From positions 1 through 53,195 of the forward strand of contig JACMNQ010000076.1 in assembly GCA_014378465.1 (NCBI GenBank): a stretch of 53,195 nucleotides of DNA, given 5' to 3'. Shown here piece after piece: positions 17,384 through 26,510 of this stretch; position 1 is the first letter of the stretch, and the number at the start of each line of letters is the position of its first letter. The DNA comes from Oligoflexia bacterium. GTDB taxonomy: Bacteria; Bdellovibrionota; UBA1018. The notes below the pieces were generated by a model, which had not been told where the DNA came from, ran no database searches, and saw only the letters and a program-made list of their open reading frames with translations. The position numbers and the translations under genes were made by a program.

Positions 17384-18784
17384 TCAATAACGGTAAGTAT
17401 CAGCCTTGTAAGGTCCGTTCAAAGGCACACCGATGTACTTGGCCTGATCTTCCCGGAGAACAGTCAAAACGGCATTGAGCTTCCTGAGCTGCAGGCGCGC
17501 CACTTTCTCGTCCAGGTGCTTTGGCAACACGTGCACACCGAGTGGGTATCTTTCAGGATGCGCGAACAGTTCGATCTGGGCGATCGTCTGGTTCGCGAAC
17601 GAAGAGGACATCACGTAGCTCGGGTGACCGGTGCCGCAGCCGAGATTCACGAGGCGTCCCTTGGCGAGAAGAATGATTCGCTTGCCGTCCGGGAAAATCA
17701 CGTGATCGACCTGGGGTTTGATTTCTTCCCACTTGTACTGTTCGAGAGAGACCACATCGATTTCGTTGTCGAAATGCCCGATGTTGCAGACGATGGCCTG
17801 ATCCTTCATGCGTCTCATGTGGTCATGAGTGATGACGTGAAAGTTGCCGGTCGTGGTGACGAAGATGTCCGCGTGTTCGGCGGCGTAGTCCAGAGTGACG
17901 ACGCGGTAGCCTTCCATCGCGGCCTGAAGCGCGCAGATCGGATCAATTTCAGTGACCCAGACCTGAGCCGACAGAGCACGAAGGGCCTGTGCGGAACCTT
18001 TGCCGACATCGCCGTATCCGGCGACGACTGCCACTTTGCCCGCGATCATCACGTCCGTGGCGCGCTTGATGCCATCGACGAGGGACTCACGGCAACCGTA
18101 GAGGTTGTCGAACTTGGACTTGGTGACGGAGTCATTCACGTTGATCGCGGGAAAGCGCAGATCGCCTCGATCGTGCATCTGAATCAGGCGGTGAACGCCG
18201 GTGGTGGTTTCTTCAGTGACGCCTTTGATCTGGGCCAGGCGCTTGGAGTACCAGGTCGGGTGAACCTTGAGCTTTTCCCTGATGGAAGCATAGAGAATGG
18301 TTTCCTCTTCAGAAGTTGGCTTCGAGAGAACCGAAAGGTCCTTTTCAGCGCGGGATCCGAGGTGAAGCAGCAAAGTCGCGTCTCCGCCGTCATCGAGAAT
18401 CATGTTCGTGTGGCCGCCGTCAGACCATTCGAAGATGCGGTGGGTGTAATCCCAATATTCCTTGAGACTCTCGCCTTTGACTGCGAAAACCGGGACGCCG
18501 ATTGCGGCAATCGCTGCGGCAGCGTGATCCTGAGTCGAGAAGATATTGCAGGAAGCCCAGCGGATTTCGGCGCCGAGTGCCCTGAGCGTTTCGATCAGAA
18601 CGGCCGTCTGAATGGTCATGTGGAGGGAGCCGGTGATGCGAGCGCCCTTGAGAGGCTGTTTTTCAGCGAATTCTTCGCGGATCGCCATGAGGCCTGGCAT
18701 TTCGGTTTCAGCGATGCGGATTTCCTTGCGACCCCAGTCGGCAAGTTTGATGTCTGCAATGACGTAATCGTTTTGAGTTACCAT
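17384..18784 (-). CDS. ahcY: S-adenosylhomocysteine hydrolase
   Basis: 466 residues, full length for the bacterial long form. It carries the substrate region ([19 protein letters not shown], then [15 protein letters not shown]), the NAD-binding loop [16 protein letters not shown] and the diagnostic C-terminus [10 protein letters not shown]. It splits S-adenosylhomocysteine to adenosine and homocysteine, relieving product inhibition of methyltransferases, several of which lie nearby (PRMT-like and RlmG). The start has GAAGGA nine bases upstream. The 400-base leader has a possible -10 (TATGAT, minus strand, 18979-18984) but I could not recognise a SAH or SAM riboswitch in it. Confidence 0.97.
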   Translation of the reverse strand: MVTQNDYVIADIKLADWGRKEIRIAETEMPGLMAIREEFAEKQPLKGARITGSLHMTIQTAVLIETLRALGAEIRWASCNIFSTQDHAAAAIAAIGVPVFAVKGESLKEYWDYTHRIFEWSDGGHTNMILDDGGDATLLLHLGSRAEKDLSVLSKPTSEEETILYASIREKLKVHPTWYSKRLAQIKGVTEETTTGVHRLIQMHDRGDLRFPAINVNDSVTKSKFDNLYGCRESLVDGIKRATDVMIAGKVAVVAGYGDVGKGSAQALRALSAQVWVTEIDPICALQAAMEGYRVVTLDYAAEHADIFVTTTGNFHVITHDHMRRMKDQAIVCNIGHFDNEIDVVSLEQYKWEEIKPQVDHVIFPDGKRIILLAKGRLVNLGCGTGHPSYVMSSSFANQTIAQIELFAHPERYPLGVHVLPKHLDEKVARLQLRKLNAVLTVLREDQAKYIGVPLNGPYKADTYRY

Positions 18785-19192
18785 GGAAGTTCATCCTTCA
18801 AACAGATACCGTGACTGCCTGACCTGAGAGGGAATGAAGGAGTGGCAAAGGGAATCCCCGGGCTCACCGTCTTCTCATCCCAGATCGAACTGGCACGGAT
18901 GGATAGGTGAGCGCGGTTGGTAACTGGAATCCAAGCCTAGGGCAATCCTGCCTCGCAGCGCTCCTTGAATTCTCCCTGATCATACCTGAAATCGGGCTTG
19001 TGGACAGCCCTTTCCACTTCTTGGGGTATGAAATGCTGAGCAAAAGCGTAACGAAATGCGGGCAAAGCGGCCGGTTTCTCAAAAAGCCCCGAAAAACCGC
19101 ATATTTATGCAAAGCGTTATTTTCGTATGAATTCAGTCCAGGGCGGAAAAGTGACTCAGACTCAACCGGTGGCCAGATCGCCGTTGATCGCT
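18785..19192. other. Long ahcY leader / intergenic region, no gene seen
   Basis: 408 bases between ahcY and the LysR-type gene, both minus strand. Small frames here have no ribosome-binding sites or protein-like composition. It holds a candidate -10 hexamer for ahcY (18979-18984, TATGAT on the minus strand), a small inverted repeat GGGCT/AGCCC (about 18994-19010) and an AT-rich block around 19095-19130. The leader length would allow a regulatory RNA, but the conserved elements of known SAH or SAM riboswitches are not visible to me. Confidence 0.45.
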
Positions 19193-20095
19193 TCAGGAAA
19201 AGTAGCGGCTCAACCGCCTGAGCCCCAGATCAACGAAAGCGCGAACTTTCGGGTTGGCTTCTTTCTGTGATGGCCAGACGAAATGCACGGGCGACGGAAC
19301 GGACGCATACTTCTCGAGCACGCGTCTGAGTCGGCCATTTTTGATTCCCTCCAGACACAGAAACTCCGGGATCAGGGCTATCCCCTGCCCGGCTTCGGCC
19401 AGATCCAGGAGAATCTTCGGATTGTTTGAGCGACACTGGACGCGGATCTTCACGCTCTCGGATTTTTTGGAGTCTCGGGCTCGAAGTTTCCAGCGGTCTT
19501 CTTTACCGTCACCGTCGGTCGCGAAATCCAGCGCAGGATGCTTTTCGAGGTCACTGAGCTCGCGAAGGGAGCCCGCACTTTTCAGGTAATCCGGACTCGC
19601 AACCAGAATGAGAGCGACGCTCCCCAGTGAACGCGCCTTCAGAGTCGTGTCCTCGAGCGGTCCGATCCGGATCGCGACATCAATCCCGTCCCTGACCAGA
19701 TCCACCACCTGATTGGAAAGTTCCAGCTCAATGGTCATTTTTGGATAGAGAGTCCCGGCTTCCGCGATCAAAGGCCCCAGGAGTGCCGAGGCAAGGTCCT
19801 CCGCAGTGGTCACTCGAAGAACGCCTGCAACTTCTCTGGACGCTTCCTTCAGAAACTCCGCCGCTCCTTCGAGAGCGTAGATGTGAGGTTTGGCCCGCTC
19901 ATGAAGTGCGCGGCCGGCCTCAGTCAGACTGAATTGGCGCGTTGTCCGGTACAGGAGTGCGACACCCAGATCCATTTCGAGAGTCGCGATCGTCCGGCTG
20001 ACTCGCGACTTGGGCTGCTTGAGGTACTGAGCGGCACGCGTGAAACTCCCGCTGTCGACCACTCGGACAAAGACCGCGATCTGGTTCAGATTCAT
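19193..20095 (-). CDS. LysR-family transcriptional regulator
   Basis: 300 residues from the ATG at 20095, with AAAGGA three to eight bases upstream; longer readings into the divergent promoter have no support. Residues 1-60 form the winged helix-turn-helix (NQIAVFVRVVDSGSFTRAA, then RVSRTIATLE), followed by a periplasmic-binding-protein-like effector domain (LRVTTAEDLASALLGPLI, DVAIRIGPLEDTTLKARSLG), closest in style to the LTTR subgroup with DoxX/quinone-stress targets. It is divergent to the DoxX-YgiD pair and probably controls it in response to an aromatic or redox signal. Confidence 0.93.
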   Translation of the reverse strand: MNLNQIAVFVRVVDSGSFTRAAQYLKQPKSRVSRTIATLEMDLGVALLYRTTRQFSLTEAGRALHERAKPHIYALEGAAEFLKEASREVAGVLRVTTAEDLASALLGPLIAEAGTLYPKMTIELELSNQVVDLVRDGIDVAIRIGPLEDTTLKARSLGSVALILVASPDYLKSAGSLRELSDLEKHPALDFATDGDGKEDRWKLRARDSKKSESVKIRVQCRSNNPKILLDLAEAGQGIALIPEFLCLEGIKNGRLRRVLEKYASVPSPVHFVWPSQKEANPKVRAFVDLGLRRLSRYFS

Positions 20096-20155
20096 TGTCC
20101 TTTCAAGAGAACAGACTTTCCGGATTGTGTCCACTACCGCAACAGCCTGATTTCT

Positions 20156-20171
20156 GCGATGATTGCATCGC
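20156..20171. promoter_or_regulatory. Inverted repeat in the LysR/DoxX divergent region
   Basis: GCGATG-attg-CATCGC, six pairs around a four-base centre, between the divergent LysR gene and DoxX gene. The position suits an operator. LysR proteins normally prefer a T-N11-A core with a weak dyad, which this only partly resembles, so the assignment is tentative. Confidence 0.35.
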
Positions 20172-20201
20172 GACGAAAAACTCATGAACAGGAAGATCAT
20201 C

Positions 20202-20657
20202 ATGCTCAACCGACTTCTGGCGACTCAGGCAAATGACAAAGTGGCTGCGCTGCTCCGACTCACGCTGGGGCTGGTGATGTTTCCGCACGGCGCCCAGAAA
20301 GCTCTGGGCTGGTTCGGTGGTTACGGCTTCAGTGGAACGATGAACTTCTTCACGCAGCGAATGGGTATTCCGGCAGTTTTCGGAGTTCTGGCGATCGCGG
20401 CGGAATTTCTCGGGGCCCTGGGCCTGATCACGGGGCTGCTCACCCGCATCGCCGCTTTTGGAATCGCCCTGACGATGGCTGTGGCGATCCTGACGGCCCA
20501 CCTTCCAAATGGATTTTTCATGAACTGGTACGGCACGCAAAAAGGTGAAGGCTTCGAATATCACCTGCTCGCACTTGGACTGGCGGTCGCCGTGATCATT
20601 CGAGGCGGAGGAGCCGCATCCATCGATGCAAGACTTTCCGGCAAGCGGAAAGCCTGA
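20202..20657 (+). CDS. DoxX-family membrane protein
   Basis: 151 residues from the ATG at 20202, chosen because AGGAAG lies seven to twelve bases upstream; ATG 20184 or TTG 20163 would add up to 13 residues. Four transmembrane segments are visible with the DoxX signatures LRLTLGLVMFPHGAQKALGW and GGYGFSG. DoxX proteins sit in the inner membrane and are linked to respiration or redox-active small molecules, but the exact activity is unsettled. It is followed after ten bases by the YgiD-type dioxygenase gene, a common pairing. Confidence 0.92.
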   Translation: MLNRLLATQANDKVAALLRLTLGLVMFPHGAQKALGWFGGYGFSGTMNFFTQRMGIPAVFGVLAIAAEFLGALGLITGLLTRIAAFGIALTMAVAILTAHLPNGFFMNWYGTQKGEGFEYHLLALGLAVAVIIRGGGAASIDARLSGKRKA

Positions 20658-20667
20658 AGAGAAAATC

Positions 20668-21459
20668 ATGACGAGAACACCCCGCATGCCCTCCCTGTTC
20701 ATCGGTCACGGCTCTCCCATGAACGCGATTGAGAAAAATGATTACACGCGGACGATCGGACTTCTTGGGCGGAGAATCCCGAAACCATCGGCAACCGTCT
20801 GCATCTCGGCCCATTGGTTGAGTGCGGGGACGTGGGTCACGCACATGAAAGCGCCGAAGACGATTCATGACTTCTACGGTTTTCCCAAGGCGCTTCACGA
20901 CGTCCAGTACCCGGCCCCCGGAAGCCCAGCGGTGGCGGAGCTGATTCAAAGTCTGATTCAGTCTTCGTCCATTCAGCTGGATGATCACTCCTGGGGCCTT
21001 GATCATGGCACCTGGTCCGTACTCACTCACCTCTATCCTGAAGCGGACGTGCCGGTGGTGCAACTCTCCATTGACATGGCGGAGCCACCGAGTTTTCACT
21101 TTGAGCTCGGGCGACACCTGCGCGCCTTGCGAGACGAGGGAGTGCTGATTCTCGGAAGCGGAAACATCGTTCACAACCTGAGGCAACTCAGCCGGGAGCC
21201 GGACGCTCCCCCCGTGGACTGGGCTCTTGAGTTTGACGACTGGGTCAAAAGACACATCGAAAAGCGGGATTTTCTTCCTTTGCAGACGGACTTCCTGGCG
21301 ACCGCGGCAGGGCGGCTCAGCGTTCCGACACCCGATCACTACTTGCCACTGCTCTATGCACTGGGAGCAAGTGAGACGTCTGACACTCTCCGCTTTGAAC
21401 ATGAGGGGATCCAGAATGGATCGATTTCCATGCGCTGTGTGAGTTTTGGCCTCGACTGA
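20668..21459 (+). CDS. ygiD: YgiD-type extradiol dioxygenase (LigB superfamily)
   Basis: 263 residues from the ATG at 20668, the usual length of this class. It begins MPSLFIGHGSPMNAI with the metal-ligand His, then CISAHWLSAGTWVTH (second His pair), and later DHGTWSVLTHLYPEADVPV and LILGSGNIVHNLR, all typical of 4,5-DOPA extradiol dioxygenases. Such enzymes open catechol rings using a single divalent metal ion; the physiological substrate in bacteria is often unknown. Operon with DoxX, divergent to the LysR regulator. Confidence 0.93.
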   Translation: MTRTPRMPSLFIGHGSPMNAIEKNDYTRTIGLLGRRIPKPSATVCISAHWLSAGTWVTHMKAPKTIHDFYGFPKALHDVQYPAPGSPAVAELIQSLIQSSSIQLDDHSWGLDHGTWSVLTHLYPEADVPVVQLSIDMAEPPSFHFELGRHLRALRDEGVLILGSGNIVHNLRQLSREPDAPPVDWALEFDDWVKRHIEKRDFLPLQTDFLATAAGRLSVPTPDHYLPLLYALGASETSDTLRFEHEGIQNGSISMRCVSFGLD

Positions 21460-21517
21460 GGATGTCGGGTCCTGAAGCAGGTTGCTGACTGGCCCCGGTT
21501 TCGCATAACCTCGGACG

Positions 21518-22093
21518 ATGGCATTGGCGGATGTTCAACTCAGGGTGCTCTTTCTTCTGTCGCGCAAGCTCCAGGAACCGGATATTCTGCCCACGGACCG
21601 CGTCGAGCAGCTTTATGCCGAGCTGTTTCCAGAACCCAGCGGCCGACCGTCTGGACGCCCCGCCGTCTTTGACCTTTCGACGGTGAACCAGTGGGACATG
21701 GAATCTCTCCAGCGCGCCGTCCACTTCGCGGAAGAGATCACGGCACATTACGCTGCCAGGTACTCCGACCCGCGAGTGATCCCAGTCACCTATTACCGGC
21801 GGGAAAAGAGAATCCGACGGCACTTCGACCAGCACTTCTGCCACCTCTTCGAGGAAATCATGATCCGCTCGCGACGGCTCCCGAAGAAAGACCTCGTGAA
21901 GGAGCTTGTCACAGAAGAACCGATCTACTACCTGATGCAGATCGCCCGCGAGAAGAAGTTCCCCAAATCACGAGACGGTCATGTGATCCTCAGCGTGCTC
22001 AAATCGAGGATTCACCTCGATCTTTCCAAACGCCTCACTCCGGAAGGCTCAGAAGAGATGAGGCGCGTGCTGCTGCCTCATGAGATTCGCTGA
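21518..22093 (+). CDS. Uncharacterised 191-residue protein
   Basis: No family recognised. It is hydrophilic, helix-rich and Arg/His-rich in the middle (RREKRIRRHFDQHFCHLFEEI), with no signal peptide or membrane segment. A conserved-looking F/Y-x-L-M stretch (EEPIYYLMQIAREKKFP) follows. The ATG has only a weak purine stretch upstream. It ends four bases from the convergent rlmG stop, with no terminator between. It has the codon use of its neighbours, which supports a real gene. Confidence 0.7.
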   Translation: MALADVQLRVLFLLSRKLQEPDILPTDRVEQLYAELFPEPSGRPSGRPAVFDLSTVNQWDMESLQRAVHFAEEITAHYAARYSDPRVIPVTYYRREKRIRRHFDQHFCHLFEEIMIRSRRLPKKDLVKELVTEEPIYYLMQIAREKKFPKSRDGHVILSVLKSRIHLDLSKRLTPEGSEEMRRVLLPHEIR

Positions 22094-22097
22094 CGTT

Positions 22098-23222
22098 TCA
22101 CTTGTACTTCTTGGAATCGATGATCATGAACTTCGGGTTCGAAGCCGCGACCTTGCTGTTTCCGAAAATTCGCTTGAGTTTGGCATCATAACCGAGGTGC
22201 AAGTTTCCGATGACTCGGATGAGCCCGCCGACTTTCATCGCTTTCTGTGCATCCGTGAACATCTGCCAGGCGATGAAATCTCCGATCGTGTTCTGCTGAT
22301 GAAAGGGCGGATTGCAGAGGACCAGGTCCACTGAGTCGGGAGTCTGGTCCTCAAAACAATTCGTCCAGTGGTACTCGGCGGAGGCCGCGCTTTCAGGAAA
22401 CTGTCTTTCGAAATTGATCTTCGCGCTTTGAAGGGCCATCGCGGATTCATCGCTGAAGATGATCTTCGCCAGAGGATTCCGCTTGCGGGCCTGAATGCCC
22501 AGGATCCCGTTTCCACAGCCCAGATCCAGAATCGTCTTGAAATCTCCCGCCGGAATGTTCTCGAGCAGAAAGCGAGTTCCGATATCCAGCCTCTCACGAC
22601 TGAAGAGGTTGGAGTGATTGACGAACTTGACTTCAAATGAATCCATCTCGACATGGATTGGATACGGGGAGTCGACTGGTCCCTTCTGAAAAGGGGCAAA
22701 GATCAGACGCGCTTTCTTTTCGGCAAGACTCGTCGTCGTCGTGCCGATGTACTTCTGCAGATGATCAAAACTCGCCTTGGCCATGTGTTTCACCATCGAT
22801 GCCGAGATGACCTGTGAACCCGAGCTGAGATGCTTTGTCAGGTGCGCGAGACAGTCTTCGAAGAAGGAAGCATTCTTCGGCAACTTGATGAGGACGAGAT
22901 CATACTTTCCACTCAGCTCCTTCAGATCGTGAATGGGTTTCACGGCTCCTCTGGAGTTGAGCTCCATGGCGCGAGCCGCTACGTACGAATCCGTATAGGT
23001 TGTCATCTCAAACCCCTGAAGGGCACAGCTCAGGGCGCCGAATTGATCATTGATGATCAGGATCCGCTTCCCTTTCAGAGCATCCGGACCCTGCTGAGCC
23101 AGGTGTTCGAGGAGCAATTCATCTGCACTGTCCCAGGCCTGAAGAGTTTCGTTTTTGTTCACAGGATAACGGCGAAGCTGAAGGCCAGCCTTGAAGGGAG
23201 TCTCGAGTTGAATTTTGACCAT
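22098..23222 (-). CDS. rlmG: 23S rRNA guanine-N2 methyltransferase, RlmG/RsmC type
   Basis: 374 residues from the ATG at 23222, matching RlmG length. The N-terminal half is a degenerate methyltransferase fold (ILIINDQFGALSCAL); the C-terminal half is the active Rossmann domain with LDLGCGNGILGIQA and the catalytic NPPFHQQ of N2-guanine methyltransferases. RlmG makes m2G at position 1835 of 23S rRNA; RsmC is the close relative acting on 16S G1207. The QAWDSADELLL segment after a short beta lead fits RlmG better than RsmC. Confidence 0.88.
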   Translation of the reverse strand: MVKIQLETPFKAGLQLRRYPVNKNETLQAWDSADELLLEHLAQQGPDALKGKRILIINDQFGALSCALQGFEMTTYTDSYVAARAMELNSRGAVKPIHDLKELSGKYDLVLIKLPKNASFFEDCLAHLTKHLSSGSQVISASMVKHMAKASFDHLQKYIGTTTTSLAEKKARLIFAPFQKGPVDSPYPIHVEMDSFEVKFVNHSNLFSRERLDIGTRFLLENIPAGDFKTILDLGCGNGILGIQARKRNPLAKIIFSDESAMALQSAKINFERQFPESAASAEYHWTNCFEDQTPDSVDLVLCNPPFHQQNTIGDFIAWQMFTDAQKAMKVGGLIRVIGNLHLGYDAKLKRIFGNSKVAASNPKFMIIDSKKYK

Positions 23223-23430
23223 GACGTCAGATAGCACACCGCTGCAAAAGTGTTGAAGGATTCTTCTTCGCTGCTTTTCGGGCGGGGTTTTCTGGGTCCA
23301 CATGCAATGTGCAAAGACTCAACGGTCAAACCTCCCTGAATTGCCGGTCCCCACTCGCACGGTCGTTGCATTGTTTGACACGCGCGATTTTTACGCACCG
23401 CTATGAGTAAATGAGTCTGACCGAACCCAA

Positions 23431-23490
23431 GTCAGCTTCCGAGTCAGCTTCCGAGTCAGTTTTCAAGTCAGTTTTCAAGTCAGTTTCATG
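23431..23490. repeat. 12-bp tandem repeat array ahead of the ethanolamine operon
   Basis: Five consecutive 12-base units: two of GTCAGCTTCCGA, two of GTCAGTTTTCAA and a final GTCAGTTTCATG. A short frame from ATG 23411 reads through them as repeating ESAS/KSVF tetrapeptides, 26 codons, and its TGA (23489-23491) overlaps the ATG at 23488. The array could be a leader-peptide region, an operator array or a chance duplication hot-spot. Confidence 0.75.
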
Positions 23491-23538
23491 ATGCCTTCGA
23501 ATGGGACTTCAGAAAGTTCACGAGAGGATTTAACCGCC

Positions 23539-25026
23539 ATGGCCAAACCAGTGCTCCAACTCCTCGAAAATTCGAATTCACTGACAAGCGCACCTTCAGG
23601 CTCCCATTCAAGTTCATTGAAGAAGACTCTCGGCCCCATTTCCCTCTGGGGCCTCGGAGTGGGCTACGTCATTTCAGGGATGTACTTTGGCTGGAACCTC
23701 GGACTTCCCGAAGGCGGACCCTTTGGCCTCCTGGCCGCCACCCTTCTTGTCACGGTCATGTACGTCACTTTCGTCCTGAGCTACGCCGAACTTTCATGCG
23801 CGATCCCGCGTGCAGGAGGAGCCTTCGCCTATACGAACCGGGCCTTCGGACCGAGACTGGGTTTTCTCGGCGGAGTTTCCCAGTGCATTGAGTTCGTGTT
23901 CGCACCGCCTGCCATCGCCGCCGCGATCGGCGCTTACTTTCACCTCTTCCTGCCAGGCGTCCCCGCGCTCACCATCGGTGCCGGGGCATATCTCCTCTTC
24001 ACTGCACTGAACATTTACGGCGTCAGGCAGTCAGCCGCGTTCGAGCTGTTCATCACGGTGATTGCGGTGTTTGAACTTCTGCTTTTCGCGGGGATCGCGG
24101 TCCCTCACTTCACCTGGACGGCGTTTGCCCAAAATCCCCTCCCGCACGGCTGGTCCGGAATTTTCCCGGCGATTCCTTATGCCATCTGGTTTTACCTGGC
24201 GATCGAGGGAATCGCCAATGTCGCCGAAGAAACGAAGAATCCTCAGAAAGATCTCGCCCGAGGTTTTGGCTCGGCCATGATCACTCTGATCATCCTGGCG
24301 CTAGTGACTTTCTTCTCCTCAGTCGGGATCCAGGGCTGGGAAGCCGTCGTCTACGCGCCCGGAACCACGGCCCCGTCGGATTCGCCGCTCCCGATGGCGC
24401 TGGGTCACGTCGTGGGAACGGGCACTGTCTACTACCACCTCCTGATCACGATTGGAGTCTGCGGACTTCTGGCCTCTTTTCACGGGATCATTCTCGTCGC
24501 AGGGAGGGCCACGCTTGAGTTTGGTCGCATCGGCTATGCTCCGAAAATCCTCGGCACCACGCTCGAGACACGCCAGACACCTGCGGCCGCACTCCTCCTC
24601 AACATGGGAGTGGGAATGATCGCGCTCTTCACGGGCAAGACCGCTGAAATCATCACGATCTCCGTTTTCGGTGCCCTCACGATGTACGTGATTTCACTTC
24701 TGGCTCTCTTCAAACTGAGAAAGTCCGAGCCCGAACTGGTTCGACCTTTCAAGACGCCTCTGTATCCCTGGGTGCCGACCCTCTCACTTCTTCTCGCGGT
24801 CCTCTCGCTGGTGGCCATGACTGTTTACAACTTCAGACTGGCGGTCATCTACGTCGGCATGCTGGGTGTGGCCTATGCCTGGTTTTTCATTGCAGTCCGG
24901 GCCGTCCGGGGCGTTCGCGAAGTCCGCTCCACTCCGCCTCTTTCCGCCATGACCCTCGCCAATTCAACCTCGTCCACTTCCGCCCTTCAAACCGTGACCC
25001 ACCCCCCCCTTCAGGAAAGAGGATAA
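23539..25026 (+). CDS. Ethanolamine permease (APC superfamily)
   Basis: 495 residues from the ATG at 23539, which has GAGAGGA ten bases upstream; the in-frame ATG at 23488 inside the tandem repeat is an alternative. About twelve hydrophobic segments. The first blocks (LGPISLWGLGVGYVISGMYF, WNLGLPEGGPFG, ELSCAIPRAGGAFAYTNRA, IEFVFAPPAIAAAIGAYF) match the ethanolamine permease family of the APC superfamily closely. It would take up ethanolamine across the inner membrane. It starts the five-gene operon and is separated by four bases from the synthetase gene. The last codons run through eight C (25012-25019), a slippage-prone tract that would alter only the extreme C-terminus. Confidence 0.9.
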   Translation: MAKPVLQLLENSNSLTSAPSGSHSSSLKKTLGPISLWGLGVGYVISGMYFGWNLGLPEGGPFGLLAATLLVTVMYVTFVLSYAELSCAIPRAGGAFAYTNRAFGPRLGFLGGVSQCIEFVFAPPAIAAAIGAYFHLFLPGVPALTIGAGAYLLFTALNIYGVRQSAAFELFITVIAVFELLLFAGIAVPHFTWTAFAQNPLPHGWSGIFPAIPYAIWFYLAIEGIANVAEETKNPQKDLARGFGSAMITLIILALVTFFSSVGIQGWEAVVYAPGTTAPSDSPLPMALGHVVGTGTVYYHLLITIGVCGLLASFHGIILVAGRATLEFGRIGYAPKILGTTLETRQTPAAALLLNMGVGMIALFTGKTAEIITISVFGALTMYVISLLALFKLRKSEPELVRPFKTPLYPWVPTLSLLLAVLSLVAMTVYNFRLAVIYVGMLGVAYAWFFIAVRAVRGVREVRSTPPLSAMTLANSTSSTSALQTVTHPPLQERG

Positions 25027-25030
25027 GCCG

Positions 25031-26482
25031 ATGCGACCTTCCCTACTCTCGAGTGCCCCGAGCATTTCTGCCCTGAAAGAAACCTCCCGCAAGCCGGTCA
25101 CTTCCGGTGGACTCTCCGCCAGACTTTCTGACGAGCAGATCCTCGAAGCTGTGCGGCAGCACCCTTCGAACCGGGTCAAGGTCGCAGTCACTGACCTCGA
25201 TGGAGTCCTCCGCGGCAAGTACATGCACAAGGACAAATTTCTTTCGATCGCCGAGTCCACTTTCGGCTTCTGCAACGTCATCTTCGGCTGGGACTCTTCG
25301 GACGTCTGCTACGATAATGGCAGCTACACGGGGTGGCACTCAGGCTACCCGGATGCTTCAGTGAAAGTGGATCTCTCGACCTACAGAAATGTTCCCTGGG
25401 ATGACGATGTCCCGTTTTTTCTGGGCGATTTTGAGGATCCCGAAGGCAACCCGCTGGAGATCTGCCCGAGAAAACTCCTGCGCAAGATCATCGCTCGTGG
25501 AGAGAGTGCGGGTTACAAAGCCTACTGCGGGATGGAATTTGAATGGTTCAACTTCAAGGAAACCCCTCAGAGCCTTGCCGCCAAGAACTACGCGGCCCCC
25601 GAACCCCTGACCCCTGGAATGTTCGGTTACTCGGTGCTCCGCTCGAGTCTCAATCAACCGTATTTCATGGCGTTGATGGAAGAGATGGGACAATTCAGAA
25701 TTCCGATTGAAGGGCTGCACACCGAAACAGGTCCCGGAGTCTTTGAAGCGGCCATCCTGTATTCAGACGCTCTCGAGTCCGCCGACCGTGGGGTCCTGTT
25801 CAAAACGGCCAGCAAGGAGATCGCCTACCGTTTCGGCATCCTCCCGAGTTTCATGGCCAAGTGGAATTCTCAGATGCCCGGCTGCAGCGGTCACACTCAT
25901 CAAAGCGTCTGGGACCTGAATGATTCACAGAATCTCTTTCACGACGCTTCCAACCCCCAGAAAATGAGTGAGCTCTTTCGCAGTTACCTCGCGGGCCAGA
26001 TTCAAGCCTTGCCCGAAATTCTGCCTTTTTTTGCGCCCAATGTGAACAGTTACAAGCGTCTCGTCGACGGCTTCTGGGCCCCGACGAAAACGGCCTGGGG
26101 CGTGGACAACCGCACTTCAGCCTTTCGCGTGATTCCGGGCAGTTCCAAATCCACACGGCTCGAGACTCGCGTTCCCGGGGCTGACGTCAATCCGTACCTG
26201 GCAGTTGCGGCCTGCATGGCCAGTGGACTTCACGGCGTCGAGAAGAATCTGTCCCTCAAAGCCGCACCGATCCGGGGCAGCGCTTACAATGACCCCTTGT
26301 CCGAGCGACTTCCGCGAAATCTCGCGGACGCGACTCGCAGAATGGCCGACTCTCGCATCGCCAATGAGCTGTTCGGCGAAGTTTTCGTTTCGCATTTCGT
26401 GAAAACCCGCGAATGGGAATGGAGGGCCTTTCAGGACTCCGTCACGAGCTGGGAACTTCAGCGCTATTTGGAAATCGTTTAA
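25031..26482 (+). CDS. Gamma-glutamylamide synthetase of the glutamine synthetase family (probable gamma-glutamylethanolamide synthetase)
   Basis: 483 residues. The N-terminal beta-grasp part contains VAVTDLDGVLRGKYM. The catalytic domain shows CGMEFEWFNFK, HTETGPGVFEAAI, MPGCSGHTHQSVW (ATP/metal His) and NPYLAVAACMASGLHG. The TETGPG wording and the missing adenylylation Tyr motif place it with PuuA/GlnA3/GlnA4-like enzymes rather than nitrogen-assimilation GlnA. These join glutamate to an amine with ATP. Beside an ethanolamine permease the likely amine is ethanolamine, giving gamma-glutamylethanolamide, as reported for GlnA4 of Streptomyces coelicolor. Other amino-alcohols or polyamines remain possible. 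RBS AGAGGA; 28 bases to the next gene. Confidence 0.88.
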   Translation: MRPSLLSSAPSISALKETSRKPVTSGGLSARLSDEQILEAVRQHPSNRVKVAVTDLDGVLRGKYMHKDKFLSIAESTFGFCNVIFGWDSSDVCYDNGSYTGWHSGYPDASVKVDLSTYRNVPWDDDVPFFLGDFEDPEGNPLEICPRKLLRKIIARGESAGYKAYCGMEFEWFNFKETPQSLAAKNYAAPEPLTPGMFGYSVLRSSLNQPYFMALMEEMGQFRIPIEGLHTETGPGVFEAAILYSDALESADRGVLFKTASKEIAYRFGILPSFMAKWNSQMPGCSGHTHQSVWDLNDSQNLFHDASNPQKMSELFRSYLAGQIQALPEILPFFAPNVNSYKRLVDGFWAPTKTAWGVDNRTSAFRVIPGSSKSTRLETRVPGADVNPYLAVAACMASGLHGVEKNLSLKAAPIRGSAYNDPLSERLPRNLADATRRMADSRIANELFGEVFVSHFVKTREWEWRAFQDSVTSWELQRYLEIV

Positions 26483-26510
26483 ATCAACCCCGTCCTTTGG
26501 AGATACCCCC

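Noticed and set aside
17516..18814. 432-codon open frame antisense to ahcY
   Set aside because: It mirrors the strongly conserved ahcY frame; its residues are not protein-like and it has no ribosome-binding site. High-GC coding DNA often leaves the antisense frame open.
18785..18960. SAH or SAM riboswitch ahead of ahcY
   Set aside because: I looked for the conserved cores of these RNAs and did not find them. A covariance-model search would decide.
25031..26482. Ordinary glutamine synthetase for ammonia assimilation
   Set aside because: The TETGPG motif, absence of an adenylylation site and the permease/ADH/ALDH/hydrolase context fit a gamma-glutamylamide synthetase better.
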